NCBI RefSeq assembly: GCF_000002995.4
Contig: NW_025062475.1
Span: 8,808,187-8,872,186, forward strand
Reading direction: 5' to 3'
Source of the DNA: Brugia malayi
Taxonomy: Eukaryota > Nematoda > Chromadorea > Rhabditida > Onchocercidae
Length of the DNA: 64,000 nt
Position numbers and translations under genes: made by a program. Of this stretch, positions 36,841-48,694 are shown piece by piece. Each line of letters starts with the position of its first letter. Positions within the stretch are counted from its first letter, which is position 1. Below the pieces are notes generated by a model, which searched no databases, was not told the DNA's origin, and saw nothing but the letters and a program-made list of their open reading frames with translations.

Positions 36841-38172
36841 TCATATATCGAAGAAACTGTAGCGCTGTTGTTCATAAGCACGACTATCTTCACGCAAATG
36901 ATAATCATCTGGTAATTCCGCCAATACTTTTGCAGCTTCTGCTTTATAATCTCGTGTGTAATGTACTGAAGCATTTTAAATAAATGAATTAATAAATAAA
37001 TAGATGCTAAAAGTCACACAATCACATTAGAGCCAATCACGATGACCGAAAGCTAGAAAACCACTGAATCATAACCAATCGAGGAAATGGTAGCTTTGAT
37101 AATAAAATAATTTAAATCAGTTAAATAATTACTTTTTATTTCTAAAATTATCCTGACGTCGAAAATCCATTTTAATAGGTAACTCAAAGATTAAAAAGAC
37201 AAAAATTTGAACTATTATAGTATAGTCCATATGTAAAAAACTTGAAAAAGATACAGGACTAAAAATCGATGGTCTCAACATATCATGTGCTATTAGAACA
37301 ATTTCACAATTTTTACTCGAGAGTAACGCTTAAACCAAAGAAACCAGAGAGAGGTATCTGAAAACTTACCAGTATGAACTTATATATAAATAAGATAAAT
37401 AAACCAAAATATTGTTGTAATTACCATGTCTTGGAAAGTGTGCGTTATGCACATGTAATTTGCTGAAATATCCCACTCTTGGTCGAATAATGTTCAAGTT
37501 TTCTTCCACGCAAATATCCAAACGACGCTGTTGTTCACGGCAACTGTAACTATTATTATTAATATCATTTTCCCATAATTTAGTTAATAAAAATGGGCCC
37601 AAGAAACCATAGAAAATTCTGAAAATAAAATAAAACAATTCTTGCATTTAAAATTAAAAAATTTTCCAGTCTTAGTATGTATCAATGAAAAGGAACAAAC
37701 GGTGTAATGTAGAGTTTGGAAGTACGGTGATCAATACAATCAGCATAACGATCAACATTTTCATTGCAAACCTTTTTCAGTGCTTGTAAAAATTTGATAC
37801 CGCATGCGGTAAGAGCCTGACCTTCTCTTAGTGAAAGCCGTGGATCTTCAGTTTCCTGTCGACGCAACATAAAATCCTGTAAAAACAATATATCAACTCT
37901 CAAATATACATAACAAAAGTAAAAAATAATAGTCAATTTATAGACAAATACATTAAGTCATCTACAATTTAAAAAACATTTCCAAACTGCGAAATGGATA
38001 GAAATTACTATTCAGCCAAGCTGACAAAAGTTGAAAAACGAACTTTAACTTCTCTCTCACATGCTCTGTGCATATATGGTATAACGGCTTTAAAGTAAGG
38101 CGTTGAAAGAGTGATTTCATGAGGTACTATTAGCTCCTCATCTGAGGGCATTGGAGTACTTTTAGTTAACAT
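36841..38172 (-). CDS. NDUFA8: Mitochondrial complex I subunit NDUFA8, 180 aa
   Basis: Four exons join in frame: 38172-38050, 37876-37701, 37543-37425 and 36965-36841 (543 bases). Human NDUFA8 (about 172 aa) is a twin-CX9C accessory subunit on the intermembrane-space face of NADH dehydrogenase. Family signatures are seen in order: the N-terminal MPSDEELIVPHEITLS, then EDPRLSLREGQALTACGIKF, CNENVDRYADC (CX9C), CREQQRRLDIC (CX9C), and a tail with RPRVGYFSKLH and LPDDYHLREDSRAYEQQRYS. An early Cys pair typical of the family is missing: FMLC is FMLR here and DPRRC is DPRLS. The ATG lies three bases after an AG acceptor. From memory, the worm orthologues of NDUFA8 and ceh-44 are also neighbours in Caenorhabditis elegans, which supports both calls. 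Confidence 0.9.
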
Positions 38173-39159
38173 CCCCTTAAAATGAGATTACTAAACAAAT
38201 TATGCAAAACGACAAAAAAGTGTTGATAAATAATCAATGGAAAATGACGCAGGAAGGTACAAACAAGTTCTACAAACACTGATATGGCAACGGTGGCAAA
38301 ATTCACGCATATTCGGTCCAGCTATTCCCTCACTTCTTCTTCCTCCTTATAAACAAACAAGGAATAATACAAGTTAATTAAATAAGTCGTTTCCTTAACC
38401 TTTAAATTATCCTGCCCACCTAGAAAGCGGGTAATCATAGTTTCCCAAAGGAATCAGCATAACCCTTTCTCTTCCTATAAATCACGCCAGTCCATAATCT
38501 ACCGAAAATACTACCAGGGAGCACCTCTCATCCTCCCCATCTCTACCTTTTAACCACCCGCCTGCCACTCGGGAGAACCTCGATTTTCCTGACTCTGTGC
38601 AATGGCACAATGAAAAAGTTGATCTCGAGAATAGGCACGAAGGTACAGATTGTTCAAGACTGGAGACTAGTTATATCTCCTGGCTAAGAAGTCTTGAGGA
38701 CCGCTTTATTGACAACTTGGTAAGTTGGCTACTAAGTGGAATAGCCAGATGGCCAGAAATACAACATAGATCATGCCGTTATTGCTTATCTTTCTTTCAG
38801 TTTTCGAGCTGTTTACATGGTTGCAATATCCCAATGCTGCATCATTAAACAACACTTTCGAAATCTTTAAAAACTCGATTTATATGCAAATTCAAGATTC
38901 ACTTAGTATAAAAGGTATACATTTGAAAGATCATTAAATTGTTTTCTATCCAAGTTATCTGCAAAGTTGGTTGAATGACAACTAGTTTTCACAGAGGTCT
39001 GAGAGCCATAGCTGACTCCTAGAGAAAAGGTTTTGGAAATTTCAGTCAAATCTGAAGAGATTTTTTTGTTTTATAGATTTTGAAGTATTCAAATATTTCT
39101 GGGCAAATCCGAAATTTTAAAATCAAATAATTACAATTGTAATGCCATAACAATCACAG
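38173..39159. other. Divergent spacer with an open frame ending at a donor
   Basis: This is the shared upstream region of NDUFA8 (minus) and the PDZ gene (plus). On the plus strand, 38498-38719 is open for 74 codons, has protein-like composition (DLENRHEGTDCSRLETSYIS) and ends at a perfect TTG|GTAAGT donor. In phase it could splice to the PDZ exon at 39160, adding an N-terminal extension. It lacks an ATG and a clear acceptor, so it is recorded as a possible upstream exon only. Confidence 0.35.
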
Positions 39160-41382
39160 ATGAAAGCTTTCCAAAATTTGCGGAATACATTATCATCATC
39201 ACAAGCGCAATCATCGGACAATAGAGCATCAAACAACGAAGATCAAATTGTTGGCAGTGACAATATAAAGCAAAGGAAGCAATCATCTTTCAACAAATTT
39301 TCACCGTCATCGCAGTTCAAAACATCTGTAGGAAAATCTAATAGCATAACGAAAGACGAAAAGCATCCTATTAATCGAAAGGTGAAAAAGGCGATGACAC
39401 AATCAAGAGCTTGGTATCTCCATCTGTGAAGTTCAAGTTTCTTTTATTGTAGAATTTTTTAGTAACTCTTATTAAAAGAGCTTAAAATTATGACTAAAAT
39501 AAAGCCGTCATATTTAACCCGAAAATGAGAAGTTTCAGTTTGGTGACAAGACACGGGAAAAGCGTGACCTCACCAAAAGTTCAAATTTCACGAATACAAA
39601 ACAATCTGGGATTTCCGTGTGAACTACCAGATGATCTCGTTGTCGACGTAAACATACAAGCAAAGTTCGATCAGAGAGACAAAAAAGTGAGGGTAATTAA
39701 GTTTACAAATCGCCCTTATTCTCATATTGTGCTCCCTATTTCGGAAATCTGAAAATCAATCGATAATTTCAACATATTAAAAAAAATGATCTGAACAAAC
39801 AGATTAACCCTATACGATGATGATGCAATTATCCAATGTTTATTTATTTATTATTATTTTTTTCTTGAAATACTCTTTGTAAATGACTCAGTCTTTCAGG
39901 TAGGCGTTGCTATAACCAAATCTCTGCTCATTCTTAGAGTAGAGGAATATTCAATATTTTATGGAATGTTGAAAATCTGCGATTTCTTAACACATATTGA
40001 AGATGAGCCAATTACCAGTAAAAGAGAATTCTACGATAAGCTGAAATTATTGCGAGATGTTGGCAAGGAGGTTGTGAACGGTCTCAAATTTTTATTTTCG
40101 GGTTAAACAGTGAAGCATATTTCCAATTTCAGTTTAATTTGCGGTTGCGAAGACCGTTGTGGAATACGCCAGCTACTAGATTACCAAAAGGATATGATCG
40201 TGCACCAGGATATAGTTATATTCGCGGTTTGATGATCCTTTATCCAGGCGGTAATCTGGGAATGAATGTTAAATCATATAACAGCAAAGTTTGTTTCTTG
40301 TTGCATTGATTATCGACTTAAGAGCATAAAATTTTCTAATAAATACTAAAGATGTTTTCAAATATTGCGGAAAATCTGTAGAGGAAAAGATATTACGTTT
40401 TTTTTTCTACTGTTGAACACTACGCAGTGTAAGGAACATAAAATTTCATTATCAAGCTTCTAGAAATCCAACAATAAGTCCAGTTCATTTCAGGTATATG
40501 TAACGAGTATAGATCAAATGAGCATAGCATCAGCCGCTTGTTTGATGGGTGACTGTATTGTAGACGTAGATGGTACACCAGTTACGTCAACTGTATCATG
40601 CGGTGAACGAGTCATTTCAGGACTCAAACACCGTAAATTTGTACGTTACATGCATTTATACAATTGCGTTGCATTGCATTTACACAATTTTTAAACTATT
40701 AATGTCAAGAGTTAAGTTTTTAATTTAAAAAATTTTGGCAGGTGCTGATGACAATTGAAAGAGCGATAGATGTGCAAGCTATACGAGTGGTTAAATTTGT
40801 ACTACTTGTCGAAAAAGTCCCTGAAAAGGATCCCAGGTATTAAATGCTTTGAAACTGATTTTTGTTGGTTATTTCATTCAGGAAATCATCCAGTTTTAAA
40901 GAGATGATTACTGTTATTTCTTCTAAATTATTGAAATTTATAAAAATAGGATGGCACAAGACACTACTAAGATTGGTTTGAATGAAGCACAAAAGATTCG
41001 GCAAAATGCTCTGCCAGGAACATTGAAAGGCATTTATCGCGGAAAGCATGGATATGGCCAAAAGTTTTTTTTTTTTTCTTTGTTTATTTGTCTTGATGTT
41101 CGCTTTCACTTATCTTTATGATCCAATTTTTATATTACTTCAGCACCGTTTATGTTTGTGATTAACTATTCACCTCGTTTTTATCATAAATGGAATCTTT
41201 CTTACATTCTAATCTCCAGACGTCTGGTAATCCACGAGATGTCGATGTTCACTCCAATTGGTGCAGATCCGTTTAATCCACTGCTTATGCAAGCAGTACC
41301 ACCAAAAAAGATGGACATCATGCATGCTAGTAAATCGAGTCAAGGGAATATTTCGACACCCCTGCAGCGACCGAAGGAATAA
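39160..41382 (+). CDS. Nematode-type PDZ-domain protein, about 415 aa
   Basis: Eight exons fit in frame: 39160-39413, 39539-39686, 39900-40070, 40133-40288, 40494-40640, 40742-40836, 40950-41063 and 41220-41382 (1248 bases). The N-terminal 85 residues are S/N/K-rich and probably disordered. Two PDZ-like modules follow. The first spans roughly residues 100-190 (LPDDLVVDVNIQ, then VGVAITKSLLI and a DEPITSKREFYDKLK segment). The second spans roughly 200-310 (GGNLGMNVKSYNSKVYVTSI, then CIVDVDGTPVTS and FVLMTIERAID). This layout matches a nematode-expanded family of small PDZ proteins; binding partners are unknown. The intron at 41064-41219 has a weak GTTTTT donor. The ATG directly follows ATCACAG, so it may be a trans-splice site or an internal exon start. 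Confidence 0.75.
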
Positions 41383-43014
41383 CTATTGTCTTACAAGATG
41401 ACATGACTTATCCGTCCTTCCTTTATAATCTGACTTAATTTGATGCATGTCACATACTTACTCTAATTTGTTTCCTCGATGTATACATGTATTTAGAGTC
41501 GAAAAATTAAGAATTTGATAATCTAAGCTTTTGTTTAGAATCTTGTCTGTTACTGCAGTTAAGAATTGTATTAAGCACTGATATTTGTCCAAAGCACATC
41601 AGTTGCAAATATACTGTCAAATACCCGTTCAAATCATATATAATCATATATTGCATTAATATTTGTATCAATCAGCAAATCAGAACTTTGATTTTCTATT
41701 GCTTCTGAACATATATTATAGAGCACTGAAAGAAAAACTTGGAATCTCATTCATACAGTAAGCAAGGCAAATAATTCGTTGTGTATTTGATTTTCCGTCA
41801 TATCAGAAGCTGATGAAATCCAGTTACACTATAGACTTAAACTACGACAAACAGAAAGAAACAATCTGTGACCGCTAACAAATCGTTGTGATAGAAATCT
41901 CCCGTAATCGATGAATTCAGAAATCGCTTGAATAGCAAATCTCCCGGGTTTTCGAATTTCGTTTCCGAACTATCCTAAGGATTCATCTTTGGCGATTATT
42001 ATCCCATCTAATTTATTAAAACTTTTCAGAAGTATCCCGTATCACAGATCACTAGTAAGTTTTCACTAAGTAATGGAAACAAGAAAAAAAAAAATTTATA
42101 GTCAGAAAAAAAAAACATTTATCTTGATACAAACATAGGCAAAGTCTGCAGAGAATTTTGATTCCATGTTCTTCAGCCACCCAACTTTTAAAATTTGGAA
42201 CTTTTAAAAAAAAAGTTTCACACCTGTTGGAAATATCAGATTGACTTGAAACACTATCGATAAATTTTATTTAGTGCAGACAACACTTCCGTTGATTCAG
42301 ATCTGGTGGCATCATTAAAAAAAGCTGAAATTCCATTCTCTCAAACCACACGAAAAACACGAACGATATATGTAGGGAACTGTATTCAGTGGCAAAACTC
42401 ATGAATTTCATAGTGCTAACTGAAAGATTGCAAGACTTTTTTGCAAAGGAGAAGATTTAAATGTGGTGCTTTCTCACTGTGAAATTTAAGTCTTTGTGAA
42501 AGAGGTGTATTCCAATGGACTTGAGAATGGATTGCCAATTAGTAACTAGTAAATCAAAGATATCTCAAAAATCAAGTTATCTAAACCTATTTAAATATTT
42601 ATTTTTCATCTTAAATCCTCGACACAGCTTTCCCAAAGTGTGAAACAGTTACAAGAAATATAGATTTTATGATGCCTTATGTCATAATAAATAAAATTAA
42701 TACCTGAATCTAATAAGTTACTTAGAATTAGCAACAGTTCTTGATGAAATTGAAGGATTTGGATTTGCCTAATGCAGTTGAGAATTAAATGAAAATTGAG
42801 GATGAAACTCGTCTTGCAAAGTCTTACAGTAAACACAACAAAACAAAAGTTATGTAGTTTTTAACCTTTAAAATTGAGTACATTTGCAACCGAAATAGGA
42901 AAATTAATGCATTGTTATAATCATTATAATAACAGAACGAAGACCATTTACAGTGAAAAAATTAATTTGTTTAAAATCAATAATGCAAATAAAACGTATC
43001 TTCCCGAACACTGC
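41383..43014. other. Convergent intergenic stretch
   Basis: This lies between the ends of the PDZ gene (plus) and the coiled-coil gene (minus). No coding segment was recognised. It should hold both 3' untranslated regions. Confidence 0.55.
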
Positions 43015-46000
43015 TTATTTCACCACTGATGAAAAATCTGACCAGATACTTTGATCAAACTCAGAACCGCTAATTTCGCAATCTGTTGTAACCTCTCGTG
43101 AGTCATTTCCTGACAGCGGGCTTCCAAAGGCAGATGGTGGTAGCGGGTAGTACTCTCCTAACTAAAATAATCTGGGCAAAAATCATTTGTGTAAGCTTCA
43201 AAATATTTTATTCAGCTTTCTTCTATAAGCATCATTGAAATCTACCTACATTTGCATCCGCTTTAACTACTTTAACAGCACTTGAATCAGCCTTATCCAT
43301 TCTACTAATATGAATATCACTTGGGATTTTTCCCGTTCCCTCCGAATCTACAGCAAATTCATCTCCAAATTTCCTCACCTGAAATAAAAACTGCAAAAAA
43401 CAAATCCAAATTTTGATTAGAAAACAAGTTTTAAATCTGTCAAGTCAAACTTTGAAATAATTTTATAGAAATTTCAAACCATACCAACACTCCACCTCCA
43501 AAACTTGCTTTATCAAACAATACGCTTGTCATATTATCAGTTGTAGTAAGCCACGAAACCGCATCTCGATTAAAATCATCTGATGATGGCTCTCCAAAGT
43601 TAGTAGTGTCCGGGTTACAAACTTCACTGTACCAAAGGGAGTGAACTTTCGCCTCGCCTGGATTTGATTTTTTAAAAACTTCTCATATTCTGAACTTGAA
43701 CTTCTTAAATTCCTTTGAAGAGTGCGATTTAGTAAGAAAAGCAGTTAAAATTAAAAGGACCAACCATCCTGTGAATATGCATGTTTTTCAGAACGAATAG
43801 TTGCTGCTTGACTACGAATCATTTCATAACGTTTCTTTTCCTCAAATTATGCAGACAGTAAAAAAAACATATTAAATTTAAGTTAATATTTAAGCAGTCA
43901 CCAAATTACGTTTCATCAAGTAAAACTGACAACACAAAAGCAATGAGCAAACAATTTTTCGTTTGAGCAATATGGTGTTCCCTGCTGTTAAGGGTATGAA
44001 TTTCTCTATATCTGCGAGAAGTGAAGTTGCAAGACTGCTCTAATACTGAACGGAGAGCTATTCCAATCGAAGGAATTACAAGTTTATCATAAGCGGATTT
44101 TATGAATTTACCAAATACCATTCAAATCAAAAAAAAAAAAAAATAACCTCTTTCTCCTTGGCAATTAGTTTCTCGAGATACTTCTGAAGGTTGTTAATTT
44201 CAATTTCATACTGCATCATTTCTGCCTTATTGCTTTCACGAAGAGCATTGGTTTCCATTTCCAATCGGTTGCACTGAATTGATCTATGTAAATTATTTTT
44301 AAATTCAGATCAGCATAATTACAAAAGTTTTATTGTTAGACATTTTATGGTTAGATGAAAAAATGGCTGAAGGAAACGAATAAATCTGTCTCAAAACAGT
44401 GGGAATATGTAGAAATAAAAATATATGATACGTACAAATAAGAAATATGTAGAAACTACGTAGAAATAAAAAACAAACAAAGAGAATGAGAGAGAGAGAA
44501 AGATTAAGTTTTTTTTTTTTTCAAATGAGAAAATGTTATTCTGAAAAAGCTAAACAAATAGTGACAATTCAAACAGATTGTCTTTACATCGCTTTGAAAA
44601 TTTTATTGGAAATAATACTGGAATTCCGGGAATCATAATAGTGGATTATCAAAAATTTGAAATTGCGACAAAATATGCATATTTTTTAGACTCTAAAATA
44701 TACATTGTCATACGTAAGGATATTGTTTATATGAGCAAAAAGCTCCACGCTAGTGCTCTAAACAATTGAAAAATTCTTTTAGCTCTCAAAATTGGTAAAA
44801 AATATTGCTTCGATATCAAGTTCCATCCTCTTGTTGCGAAGAGCAGCAGATGCTTGTCTTTCTGTGGTTATCATTTCTTCCAAATGTCGCCCTGTGACAA
44901 TGGCAGCTTCAATCTCCTTTGACCAGTCGTGCTGCTCATCACCAAGAAATATCATTAAAGAAGCATGTTCATTTTCTCCACTGTTTAATTCTGTTTGCAC
45001 TTGTTTGGCTTCGTCTTGCAAAGTACTGACTTTTTCACTTATTTTTACCTATAACATAGAATTAAGAACGAAAGAAAATTTATGCTGTCGTTTTATTATA
45101 TTTATAGTTATCAGTGAGGCTGGAGAGAATGGGGATTGCAAAAATATAAAACTTTTTAACAAACCTGTAGATTTTCCCGAATACTTTTATACTGCAAAGA
45201 AATAATTTCAGGATCATCTCTCTTAAGTGTTGTTAGATTCTCCAATTCTGTTTTCAAGACGATAATCTGTAAAATGACTTTGAATAAAGCTTGATAAGAA
45301 TTTACAAATTTATTTAAAATTTTATATGTACTTTAAATGTTAAAGTTAGAAATATAGTGGCAGCAATAAAATTAGAGAGACTCGCCTAATTAATGCACTT
45401 ACTTTTTCATCAAGCAACCGTTCTTTATTCACAATTTTTCCATTTTCCTCATTCAAATTCGATAATTCAATAACAGCTTCATCACATTCTTGAGAACATT
45501 GGTGAAGTTGTTGTTGTAGCTCTTTCTCCTCTATCATAATTCCATCCAAATTTTCCTTTAAACTGATTAAATGATAAAATATAAACGTCATTCATAACTT
45601 TTGAAATATTTTGATATCAGTTCTGTTATTGCAATTTTTCTTTAAAGTTGAATATTAACGATATCAGTCGATAATATGTTCTCCAACTCCGCTTCCACCT
45701 CACGAGACTGTTGTTTAAGTTTCTTGTTTGCGGAATTTTTGATTTCTGAAAATGGCATCACCATTCGAAAATAGACTATGCTTATTTTAAAAATAATTTA
45801 ACTAACAGATTTGCATTTAGGAAGTGACTTTGTTGAATTTTTCTCTACCATCGTGATACAAAATTTCAGCGAAAGCTGACCCCACATGAAATATGAAATG
45901 AGTTTTCCACACGTGAAATCATGTAACTTCTTTGTTGATTTATTTGCTCCAGTCAATGCTGCTCACTGGGTACATTGAGCAACATTTTCGAACTTTCTTA

Positions 46001-47276
46001 AAATTAACCAATTTTAATTACCAAGATTCGATTTCAAAAGCGTAACATGATTTAGCAACTCCTCCTGTTCCATTCTCAACAGTTTTTCTATATCATCTCG
46101 CATCTTTCGCAGACGTTCAGTTCGTTCTTCCAGGCTTCTATGACGTAATAAATGATTTAGGCTACTTTGCAGTTCAAATAAAGCATTATCAATTCCCGCG
46201 ATTCGCTCTACTGAAAAAAACTAGCTTTTATCCTTTTTAAAGAGCTCGGATCGACATCAAATAATATGTATGGATAACTATATCCCGATTTTTTTTTACT
46301 TCACAACTTTGCTCGTTTCTGAACTATTACTCGCCATGAATATATACCAAGAGTAAGAAATATAAAACACTGTTTGATATTTCAAGTCTCTCCGAGGTCG
46401 ACAAAAATCTATAAATTATTACAAAAAACATGAACATGTGGAATATACATTTTTCCTGCAAAGATTTCCAATCGTTTTCAGCGCGAATTTTGAGAGCCTG
46501 AAAGCGGGATGTGAGAGTCTCGACGTTGAAGTTATTGACATTGCTCGTCACCTGCACTGTATCCATGGCTTAAAAAATTTTATGTGTATATTTAATTTAC
46601 ACTGCAAAATGAACCAATGAAACAGACTTGTATTTCATTTCATTCTGAATTTTTCGATTGCACAGGCAAGAAAAACGTAGTAGAGATATTAGGAAAATCA
46701 AACTTGTCTTGATGAGCTCTGAAACAGTCCGAAAACGCATTTCAACCAACTGAAGATTTTTGGCATTGCGATGAAGTCTGAAGTGGATTTCTTACTAATA
46801 ATATGAATTCAATAATGACATAATTTATCAAAAAGCGCTTGGTAATAGACATTGGATGACTACATGACCTGTAGCCCTTAAAAGAACTTTATTAATTAAA
46901 ATCACTATCAATATACAAAAATTTTAAATCAAAAACCACACTGTTTTGAAATTTCTTTGCACGCTTGACGTGACTGCTTCAAATTTTCTTCATCATCGAT
47001 ATTTTGAGCAAGAATTGCTTTTGAATGTTCCCACATATTTCTTTCCTCTTCCACAAAAGCTACTTTCTAAAATAGCTCAGTTAATCCTGCTTATATAGAA
47101 TTTGATAGCTGAATAAAGTTTAGAAATTTAAATAATTTCTTTGACACAAGATATATGCAAACCTTTTGGAGCAGCTTCTTATGCTTTTTGAATAGTTCTG
47201 CTGTAAGATGCTCAGGATGTGGTGTGTCGTTCTGTTTGAATTGGACAGAAGGTCCGCTGACAGCCGTCGTATCCAT
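43015..47276 (-). CDS. Large coiled-coil protein, function not recognised
   Basis: The ATG at 47276 lies seven bases after a TTTGATAG acceptor. Exons followed by phase include 47276-47163 (MDTTAVSGPSVQFKQNDTPH), one starting at 47068 (FVEEERNMWEHSKAILAQ), about 46780-46709, about 46569-46451, about 46214-46022 (RSLEERTERLRKMRDDIEKL), about 45750-45670, about 45570-45400 (EKELQQQLHQCSQECDEAVI), several between 45270 and 44160, about 43650-43490, 43378-43250, and a last exon ending with TAA at 43015. Most of the protein is heptad-rich coiled coil. The C-terminal 150 residues are acidic and non-helical (EYYPLPPSAFGSPLSGND, then QSIWSDFSSVVK). One internal junction near 45,600 could not be phased. 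The layout would suit a kinetochore, centrosomal or tethering protein, but no family is recognised. Confidence 0.7.
44491..44520. repeat. GA-rich and T-tract low-complexity stretch
   Basis: An AGAGAG run is followed by a run of T in an intron of the coiled-coil gene. Confidence 0.8.
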
Positions 47277-48694
47277 GGTTCGCCTATCAAAATACTATCA
47301 CCTTGAGCGCCCTTTCAACACTGCCTGAGGCTAACATACCACAAACATAAATGACGTATGATAGTGTTAAGTTAATCAAGGGTTACTTGAAGAGAAATTC
47401 CACCAGGAAACTAGAAAACAAATCAGATGAGAGATTAACCATAAATTGAAGCATCTTCCTTCAACCTTAATATTTACAGAGAGAAGTTTCTAGAAAGAGT
47501 CATTCCTCCAAAATGTTTCAGGAAAATGGAAGTATGATATATTCGTCATGCATAAACAAACTGAATGGTAAACAAATCACCAAACAACGGACTTAAAGTT
47601 AAACTTTATGTTAAAAACATTGCGTCAGGAATTAGAAAACAAACAGTTTTAAATAATCAAGTAAGAGTTTTGCACGAATTTCCCAAATATTCTAATTTGC
47701 ACGTACACCCGGATGTAGATTCATATTCTGCACGTAGACATTCACTGCTAAATTGTTACCGCTCGGAGAGATTCCTCCTTGTTTAAGTGGTCTTCTGTGT
47801 TGTAAATAGGTATTTTGGTGATTATGACGCGCAAATATCGCTTTCCCATCGCATGCATGACTGCAAGTTTAGGTATGACTTGAACTTATATCGCTTTTAT
47901 GTTTCATCTAATGGATACGCATAATTTGCACGTTTGAGTGATGCCATCTGAACTTATCTGTATGTACTGTTCATTAGTTATGCAAGGGACTGTAGAAATT
48001 AATCGAGCTATATGGTCTATGGCTTGAGGATCATAAAGGTCAAAAGGGTTAATTCTCGACCGGTTCATAGTTCTTGTAGCATTTGCACTTTCTCAACACT
48101 TCCCGAGAGCTCCGCTACGGTGCTTTCTACTTTACTCTTTTCTTTAACCTACTTATCTATCGCACTTCACTTATCATCCTTCCAGTGTAATATGCATTAT
48201 TAGCGGCCTTTCTAGTAATAAGCATAGTGATTAAGACCGAGGATAGGGATGATGCTGAGAAATATTAGCAACTGTTATTCAGAAAGCTTTTAAAAGCCAT
48301 ATAAAGTTATCATTGCAACAATGCTTTTAAGCTTAGCCATAATTTCAGTTTCAAATTAAAGCCATAAGGGCTGGAATTGTAATTGGTGTACTAGAAATGC
48401 AGCAAACGACGATTTCATCAGTTCAGTACAATTTCCAGCCCTCATCAGCCATTAATTCGCAATATGGTATGGATATATTAATAGATCTCTTAAGTCTAAA
48501 TTCGCTTTAGTTATTCCTAAACGTAGGAAAAAGTTTAGATTGTATACACTCCTTCCCTAGCTTTCATGACCTTTCAAAGTTCGCAGAGGTTATTTCCTGA
48601 TATTCAATCAATCCATCCTGATACAACCTTTTGAATATAATCATTATGAACAGAGATATTTTTACTCATTTTTTTATTGATTATTTTAGAGCGA
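47277..48694. other. Divergent promoter region
   Basis: This is the head-to-head spacer between the coiled-coil gene (minus) and the PUF gene (plus). I see no supported exon. It presumably carries both promoters. Confidence 0.5.
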
